64,000 nucleotides of DNA from contig NZ_CP035042.1 in NCBI RefSeq assembly GCF_009834345.1, positions 2,790,001 to 2,854,000 on the forward strand, read 5' to 3'. Of this stretch, positions 58,673 to 64,000 are shown in pieces. The DNA is from Billgrantia tianxiuensis (lineage in GTDB: Bacteria > Pseudomonadota > Gammaproteobacteria > Pseudomonadales > Halomonadaceae). How positions within the stretch are numbered: position 1 is the first letter of the stretch; each line of letters starts with the position of its first letter. The notes below the pieces were generated by a model, which saw only the letters and a list, made by a program, of their open reading frames with translations, had not been told where the DNA came from and ran no database searches. Made by a program: the position numbers and the translations under genes.

Positions 58673-59935
58673 TCAGCGTGGGTTGACGATCCAGTTGGTG
58701 CCCAGCCCAATTATCGTCCCCCAGTTGCTGTTGGAAGTGCAGGTAATGGTCTGCCCGTCCACCTTGACGGTGCCCTTGTCAGAGTCGGAGCCTCCCGCAC
58801 CACCGAACTCGAACGGCCCGATGAAAAAGCCGCCCTCTCCACTGACTTTCTGCTTCACCTCCTCGGCGAAATCCGTGCCGGCATTAATGGTGATCGTGGG
58901 CCGGTAACCGACGATCATCTGCGAGACGATGCGCGCCAAGTTACCGCCCTTGCCGAAGTAGTACACGTCATTGCCATGCTCGAAGCCCGAATGGCCAGGC
59001 ATGAAGGGACCATTCACGTAGTTGCTCGGCATCGACGCATCGAACCAGTTCTCCGGGGTCACGTTCACCACGGACACATCCTGGAAGGCGAAGGTGATAT
59101 CGTACTCACTGGAGAAATGCTCGGTGGACACCTTCTCCACCCGGCCAGCGGCCTCGAAGCCGAAGAAGTCGAACAGGCCTCCCAGCTCCCCTTCGGAGTA
59201 AACGGTGCTATCCGACCACTCCTGGGTAGACGAGCTGAAGGAGAAAGTGCGAGCTGAGCCAGCAGAGGCATCGCTGCCATAATTGTCATTGGTGATACGC
59301 TGGATGTAACTCCAGGGAGTTTCACTGAGCTGGAACACCGGCTGGTCTTTCAGCGTCGTACCCGCCTGCCCCACCACCGTGGACAAATTGTCGTTATATT
59401 GCTTCACGGCATCGGTGATGGGCCCCTTCAACTTTTTCATATACTCGTCATAAGTCGACTGGGCATTCTGGTATGCCGTTGTCGCCTGTTGAAGCTGTGC
59501 AGCCACGGCGATGCCTTCATTTTTCAACCAATCCGCGTAGGATTCGGTGCTACCGGTCTGTTGCTGGAAATTCTGGTAGGCCACATTCACACTGGCCTGC
59601 ACCGTCCCCAGGTTCTGCGTCGCATTGATGATATTCTGCTGCAGTTTCTGTCCCTCATCCCCGCCATCTGTCACCATCAGAGAATTCAGGAATGCCTTGT
59701 ACTGCTGCCCGAAACTCAGCTTCATGCCATAGGTGTTGGGATCCACCAGAGGACTGGCCGGTACGATATTGAGGAATTGCACCTGCTGGTAAGGAATGGA
59801 ACCGATCGGTGGATTCTTGCCACCCCAGTTCCAGGGTTGCGGCCCGGTCAGCATTTGTGGAACGCCTTCGATCTTCATCTGCTCGTTGAAGGCGGTCATG
59901 AACTGGCCCCAAAGCGTTTTTGTCATGTCGCTCAT
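58673..59935 (-). CDS. 420-aa protein of unknown function: helical N-half, beta C-half
   Basis: An AGGAG ribosome site fixes the start MSDMTKTLWGQFMTAFNEQM. Residues about 95-200 are long amphipathic helices with a coiled-coil look (AAQLQQATTAYQNAQSTYDE). Residues 225-420 look beta-rich and Gly/Ser-rich (ARTFSFSSSTQEWSDSTV, GFFIGPFEFGGAGGSDSD), with Trp in ENWFD and NSNWGT. There is no Sec or Tat signal. The layout (helical bundle then glycine-rich beta tail) resembles some secreted or membrane-acting proteins, but that is only an impression. I know of no named family. It heads a two-gene minus operon that diverges from the phosphorylase-like gene. Confidence 0.75.
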   Translation of the reverse strand: MSDMTKTLWGQFMTAFNEQMKIEGVPQMLTGPQPWNWGGKNPPIGSIPYQQVQFLNIVPASPLVDPNTYGMKLSFGQQYKAFLNSLMVTDGGDEGQKLQQNIINATQNLGTVQASVNVAYQNFQQQTGSTESYADWLKNEGIAVAAQLQQATTAYQNAQSTYDEYMKKLKGPITDAVKQYNDNLSTVVGQAGTTLKDQPVFQLSETPWSYIQRITNDNYGSDASAGSARTFSFSSSTQEWSDSTVYSEGELGGLFDFFGFEAAGRVEKVSTEHFSSEYDITFAFQDVSVVNVTPENWFDASMPSNYVNGPFMPGHSGFEHGNDVYYFGKGGNLARIVSQMIVGYRPTITINAGTDFAEEVKQKVSGEGGFFIGPFEFGGAGGSDSDKGTVKVDGQTITCTSNSNWGTIIGLGTNWIVNPR

Positions 59936-60239
59936 TGTCTTGCTCCTAATAGGTTAAGGGGAGTTTTATCCCTGCAGTCAACCGATCAGTAAATCGGCAA
60001 TACCAATGTATGAGCAAGAAACAGCCTAAGTGAAATTATCACTACTGATGGTCATCATCATGAAGCATGAATTATCTACTGTGATTATCACCATTATCAT
60101 TCATAATGATTAAACACTTCTCACCATGCCAAAACCGACTAGTATGAGAAATGGTCTCATTCAGACTACTTAGCTGCCTTGAGGGAACTGTCGTTTTTTC
60201 GCAGCCAGTTTCACAACTAACCATAAAAAGGATGCCGTC
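59936..60239. promoter_or_regulatory. 304-bp AT-rich divergent promoter region of the unknown cluster
   Basis: This gap separates the minus operon (59935 down) from the plus operon (60240 up). It is far more AT-rich than its flanks and holds four ATTATC motifs between about 60033 and 60098, plus the palindrome listed separately. No gene is seen. It most likely carries both promoters and the sites for the nearby LysR regulator. Confidence 0.65.
60093..60107. promoter_or_regulatory. Perfect LysR-type box (ATTAT-N5-ATAAT)
   Basis: ATTATCATTCATAAT is a perfect 5-5-5 palindrome that fits the T-N11-A rule for LysR regulators. It lies in the divergent gap, and a LysR gene sits 2.2 kb away in the same cluster. 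Confidence 0.6.
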
Positions 60240-61381
60240 ATGATCATGGAATCATCCGCAGCGCTACCGGACACCTTACTTCACGCCCAACGCATGGCCG
60301 CCCTGCCCACCAGCAGCGAGCACGCCTTGCCACCCGTGGACTGGCAGACACTGGGCGTAGCGGACAACCGTATTCCCAGCGTGACACCCCTCACCGGCTG
60401 GCAAGCCAACTCCCCTTTCCCCAAGCGGATGTGGTAGTGATCACCTGGACCAGCGCCGAGTGGGCAGCCATGAACCAGGTGCTCACCAATCGCCGCGAAC
60501 CACTCACCCCGGAGCAGGCCAAGGGCCACGACTGGCGCCAGGGCTGGGAAAAATACCAGCGCAACTACTGCCAGATTCATCAGTACATGGTGGATGTGGC
60601 GAAAACCTACCAGGGCGGCGCCCCCTCCCTGTATGACCAAGCGTGGGGCAGCGTGAGGATGGTGACCGTCGGCGAGCTGAAAGTGCTGCTGGTGAAATCC
60701 GCTATGCACCTGGCCCAGGACGGCACAGACCTGCCCCTGGTTCAATTGATCGACCAGTTGTGCCTGGAGGCCCAGCCACGACTGGTGCTCTCCATCGGCA
60801 CCGCTGGCGGCGTACGTGAGGAAGATGCCCTGGGCTCGGCGCTGATCACCAACCAGGCCTACTTTCACTGCCTGAAAAATTTCGCCAACGCCGCCTTCAA
60901 CCACAGCACGGTGCGATCGCACTGGCAACCTGGCGAGCACTACCTGCCCCAGGCCCAGGAAGGCGTGATCCAGGTTTCCGGCCCCGAAATACTGCCGGTA
61001 AGCCCGCAATACCCCGCCGACGCCCATATCAGTCCGGATGCGCCGAACAGCCGCATCAAGGTGGTCACCAACCAGCCCATCATTACCACCGACACCTTCC
61101 TGTTCGGTACCACGACCAACGGCCTGCAAGAGTACGGCTGCATCGTGGAAATGGACGATGCCGTGGTCGGCATGGCCTGCGACAAGCATCAGGTGGCTTA
61201 CGGTTTCGTCCGCAACGTGTCCGACCCGGTCATCAATGGCCAACTACCGGCTTCCCTGCAGGACAGCTGGGCCGGCTACATCTATCAGGAACAGGGGCTG
61301 TACACCAGTTACAACGGTGCCCTGGCCACTTGGGCTCTGCTGGCCGCCGAGGCCGACCGCAAGGAGGCGCACCATGACTAA
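60240..61381 (+). CDS. Nucleoside-phosphorylase-like protein (PNP/UDP family), one apparent frameshift
   Basis: With one G restored near 60426 (SPFPKADVVVITWTSAEW) the protein is 380 residues. The phosphorylase fold is suggested by DVVVITWTSAEW (first strand), LVLSIGTAGGV (phosphate/nucleoside loop) and IVEMDDAVVGMACDKHQV (the usual acidic pocket). VSDPV follows. The family cleaves glycosidic bonds of nucleosides. This one has about 65 extra N-terminal residues and a long insert around 90-140, so it is not an ordinary salvage enzyme. An AAAAAGGA ribosome site lies upstream. The next gene overlaps its 3' end by 8 bases. The substrate is unknown. Confidence 0.72.
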
Positions 61382-62264
61382 GTCCAGCTGGTATCAGCTC
61401 AGCCCCGAGCCGCAGCGCAATCAGTATCGGCTGACCCCGGTCAGCCCCAGCGGGGTCGGCTTTCTCGATCAGGCCAGTGCCTTGGCCAGTAACGGCAGCA
61501 AGCTGTTCGTCAGCAGCGTCCAGGGCCACCTGGCCGCACTTGATCTGAACCCTGACACCTTGGCCTTCACGCCGGGGGCGGAAGTCAATGCGAGCCTGGC
61601 CTACCAGACCCTTAGCCCCTTCTGGCTGGGTGGACAGCTGCACCTGCTGGCCTACACCCGGGACGGAGGTATCCTCGATTTCTTCCGGGTCAGCGCCACT
61701 GATCTTCAGCACCTGTACCGCTATCAACGCACCTATGGCGACACCACCATAGGCTTTACCACCGTGCATGCCTTCGGCTACCGCGACCGGTGCCTGTTCA
61801 TGGGTTACAACTCCAACACCGGCACCAGCCGGATTTATGGCATTCAGGTACCACCCCAGGCCCCGCTGAGTATCAGCCTGCTCTGGCAAAGTGAGTGGGC
61901 AAAAGGTTGGCAGGATTTCTGCTTTTTCCAACTCGGCGGCGAGAATTTCTTCTTCAAGCACAACCCCGCCTACCAGGCGGTCAATATCGACCACTACATG
62001 GACGACCCTGCCCAGGGGTCTCACCCGGTAGGCACTGGCTTGCCGCTGCCCCAGGAAACCAGCGCGGCGGCAACGCTCACCTTGCAGGAGGGGCCCGGCT
62101 TTGCCGGGTATCGAGCAGACAACGGCCTGCTGACCGTCAATCGCTTCCACAGCGATTGCCAGGGCTGGCAACAACAGGCCCAGCTACAGGCCGGGCGCGA
62201 CTACTCGCATCTGCTCGCCATTCCCTGCGGCGGCGGCAAATCTCTGCTGGCCCTGTACGGCTGA
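61374..62264 (+). CDS. 296-aa protein of unknown function, possible beta-propeller
   Basis: It starts at the ATG at 61374, overlapping the end of the upstream gene by 8 bases (translational coupling). The protein has repeating hydrophobic strand patterns at intervals of about 45-50 residues: GSKLFVSSVQGHLAALDL, GQLHLLAYTRDGGILDFFRV, DRCLFMGYNSNTGTSRIYGI, ENFFFKHNPAYQAVNIDHY. These fit a beta-propeller or lectin-like fold. There is no signal peptide. It converges with the LysR gene, 1 bp apart. I cannot name a family. Confidence 0.7.
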   Translation: MTKSSWYQLSPEPQRNQYRLTPVSPSGVGFLDQASALASNGSKLFVSSVQGHLAALDLNPDTLAFTPGAEVNASLAYQTLSPFWLGGQLHLLAYTRDGGILDFFRVSATDLQHLYRYQRTYGDTTIGFTTVHAFGYRDRCLFMGYNSNTGTSRIYGIQVPPQAPLSISLLWQSEWAKGWQDFCFFQLGGENFFFKHNPAYQAVNIDHYMDDPAQGSHPVGTGLPLPQETSAAATLTLQEGPGFAGYRADNGLLTVNRFHSDCQGWQQQAQLQAGRDYSHLLAIPCGGGKSLLALYG

Positions 62265-62265
62265 T

Positions 62266-63198
62266 TCATTTATCGGCCACCATATCGAAGAACCAGTCGA
62301 TCACCTGCTCCACCCGGCGCGGATATTCGTGGTCCTTGATGGTAATGATATGGATATCGTTGAGCAGCGGCTGGCTGGCCTGATGGCGGTACAGCCGCTC
62401 CTTCTCCAGCAGGGATGCCACGCAATGGCAGGGAATGACCGCCATTCCCAGCCCACCGGCCACCATATCGATAGCGCCGTTAATGGAATTGATCTCTCCC
62501 GCATAGGTCAGCGAATAAGTGTTGAGGTTACAGCGCTGGGGAAACACATGCTTGAGCCAGCGATCATAGTAATAACTGGAGCCGGGATACCAGATGAAGC
62601 GCTGCTCCAGAATGGAACTGTCGGTCAGGTCCTGCAGCGAGGCCGGATCGCTGGACACCAACACATACTCCTCCTGGCAGAACAGCCGGTAACGCAGCAG
62701 CGGGTGATTGTTGTTCTCCGTGACGAAACCGAAGTCAGCTTGATTATCCAGCAACATGCGTACCACTTCCTGAGTGGAGGTTAGCGTGATGTTCAGCTCG
62801 ATATCCGGGTGTGCCCGGCGCCGCTCCAGCAGCATGGGAAAGTGCGGCGACATCAGGCAACTGGGCGGCATGGCATAGGACACCAGCCCCGCCACGCGTG
62901 TCTCCATGGCATGCACCCGATCCATGAACTGCTGGGTGCTATGCATCTGCTGGCGCACGTAACTCATCAAGGCCTTACCTGCGTCAGTGAGTACCACCTT
63001 CTTGCCGATGCGCTTGAACAAGGTGACGCCGATCTGCTCTTCGAGCTTGGCGATATGCTGGCTGACCCCAGACTGGGTCATGTGGGCCCGGGTAGCCGCA
63101 TGGGTGAAGCTCTGGGTCTGCGCCGCTGCCATGAAGGCCTTGAACAGACGCTGATCCAGCAACATGAAATCCCGGTTGGAAAAGCTCATTGGCGTCAC
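62266..63198 (-). CDS. LysR-family transcription regulator
   Basis: The 310-residue protein has an N-terminal winged helix-turn-helix (about 13-72: FKAFMAAAQTQSFTHAATRA, MTQSGVSQHIAKLEEQIG) and a LysR substrate-binding domain (about 100-300; GLGMAVIPCHCVA). It overlaps the upstream 256-aa gene by 4 bases (ATGA), so both form one minus operon. It lies inside the unknown cluster and probably controls the divergent promoters at about 60.1 kb. The effector is unknown. Confidence 0.94.
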   Translation of the reverse strand: MTPMSFSNRDFMLLDQRLFKAFMAAAQTQSFTHAATRAHMTQSGVSQHIAKLEEQIGVTLFKRIGKKVVLTDAGKALMSYVRQQMHSTQQFMDRVHAMETRVAGLVSYAMPPSCLMSPHFPMLLERRRAHPDIELNITLTSTQEVVRMLLDNQADFGFVTENNNHPLLRYRLFCQEEYVLVSSDPASLQDLTDSSILEQRFIWYPGSSYYYDRWLKHVFPQRCNLNTYSLTYAGEINSINGAIDMVAGGLGMAVIPCHCVASLLEKERLYRHQASQPLLNDIHIITIKDHEYPRRVEQVIDWFFDMVADK

Positions 63199-63965
63199 CC
63201 CTCATTGGCCACGGGTGACAGCGGAAATTGCAGATTGAAGGCCTGCCCCGGGCCCACCGTCAGTCCGGCATAGTCGGCAAAGGGAGACGACGGCACCGTT
63301 ACCGCTGTGGCACTGCCGGCCCACACCAATTCACCGATGTCGTCAGCCTGTAACACCTGGCCCTGTTGTTGCCAATGGGACCAGGCCACCAGCAGGTCGT
63401 CATCAAGATAGTAATAAACGCCCAGCAGCCCCTGCCGCGGCCGGGCATACAAGTTCTTCATCGCCTCGCATACCCCCTGCCGGAAAGCCGCTACGCCTTG
63501 CCCGCCACGCAACCAGACTTCGCTGCACACGTCTCCCTGCTGCCAATTTCCCCCGGAATCGAACAACTGCACCGGGCCCGACTGCTCCGGCTGGCCTTCA
63601 AAGGGAACGGGGAAGTCACTATGACTGGCGGGCCTGTCCTGCCAGGCCTGGAAACTGAACACGGTGCCATGCAAAGCTCCGTAGGCACGCCCTGCCACAC
63701 TGGCATGGCTGGCCTGCTGGTAACACTGCCGGCTGGGGTAGAAGACCAGCGCGACTTCATCCGGCACCTTGGGATGGCCGCAGGGCGGCAGTATCGACGG
63801 CACATAAGCTTGCAGGCCCTGCGGGGCCATCGACTGCACGGTGGCGGGGATGAATATCTCCCCCATGTGTTGGTAAAAACGCTCCCGACCGGTTCCACTG
63901 GCCAACTCCGGCAGGGCATAGCCCAGCCACACCCGCACCGCATGGGTTTCTTCTTTTTTTGTCAT
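63195..63965 (-). CDS. 256-aa protein of unknown function
   Basis: The start MTKKEETHAVRVWLGYALPE is preceded by GGGAGA. The protein is soluble, rich in Trp, Tyr and Gln, without a signal peptide. Visible segments include IFIPATVQSMAPQGLQAYVP, VPDEVALVFYPSRQCYQQA and GLLGVYYYLDDDLLVAWSHW. The last third ends in a beta-like PGQAFNLQFPLSP. No motif is recognised. It precedes the LysR gene in the same operon. The window ends 35 bp upstream, so more of the cluster may lie beyond. Confidence 0.72.
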   Translation of the reverse strand: MTKKEETHAVRVWLGYALPELASGTGRERFYQHMGEIFIPATVQSMAPQGLQAYVPSILPPCGHPKVPDEVALVFYPSRQCYQQASHASVAGRAYGALHGTVFSFQAWQDRPASHSDFPVPFEGQPEQSGPVQLFDSGGNWQQGDVCSEVWLRGGQGVAAFRQGVCEAMKNLYARPRQGLLGVYYYLDDDLLVAWSHWQQQGQVLQADDIGELVWAGSATAVTVPSSPFADYAGLTVGPGQAFNLQFPLSPVANEG

Positions 63966-64000
63966 GCCACTCTCCCTGCTCTTCGCCTTCCTGTGCTCAC

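Overview
The window looks like chromosome of a halophilic gammaproteobacterium of the Halomonadaceae (Halomonas and relatives). The evidence is high GC, the block tyrA-pheA-serC-gyrA in that order, and Halomonas-like versions of rdgC, fadM, thiI, DNA polymerase II and the Lap adhesion genes. This placement comes from gene content and family memory, not from a database search.

Layout. (1) 1-5.2 kb, minus strand: aromatic amino acid and serine biosynthesis (tyrA fragment, pheA, serC), then gyrA. (2) 5.4-10.5 kb, plus strand: a small exported protein, a CBS-domain protein, fadM-type thioesterase, rdgC, a glycerophospholipid acyltransferase-like protein and a cation diffusion facilitator. (3) 10.7-43.9 kb: a large biofilm adhesion locus. 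It has lapG (periplasmic protease) and lapD (degenerate GGDEF-EAL c-di-GMP receptor) on the plus strand. Facing them on the minus strand are three LapA-like giant adhesins (about 1,596, 2,716 and 3,040 residues) and a type I secretion operon lapE-lapB-lapC plus a LuxR-type regulator. A small unknown gene sits between two of the adhesins. (4) 44.3-58.1 kb: housekeeping and envelope genes (thiI, an unusual class A PBP, an RND pump pair, a lipoprotein, a membrane protein, DNA polymerase II). (5) 58.2-64 kb: a compact cluster of proteins I mostly cannot name (a 124-aa beta-rich protein, a 420-aa helical-plus-beta protein, a nucleoside-phosphorylase-like protein, a possible beta-propeller and a 256-aa unknown) with a LysR regulator and a LysR-type palindrome in the divergent promoter region.

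How the genes fit together. In the Lap system of Pseudomonas, LapEBC exports LapA and the N-terminal retention module holds it in the outer membrane pore. LapG cuts the module at a di-alanine site unless LapD, loaded with c-di-GMP, sequesters LapG. Here all three adhesins carry the same TAAG site at residues 107-112, so one LapD-LapG pair probably controls three adhesins. The outer membrane component is an unusual TolC-OmpA-SPOR fusion that may tie the export pore to peptidoglycan.

Sequence quality. Thirteen places in eleven genes need one extra base to restore a family-typical reading frame. All are single-base losses, mostly in short homopolymers. I treat these as probable sequencing errors and annotate the genes as whole CDS, with the break noted in each entry.
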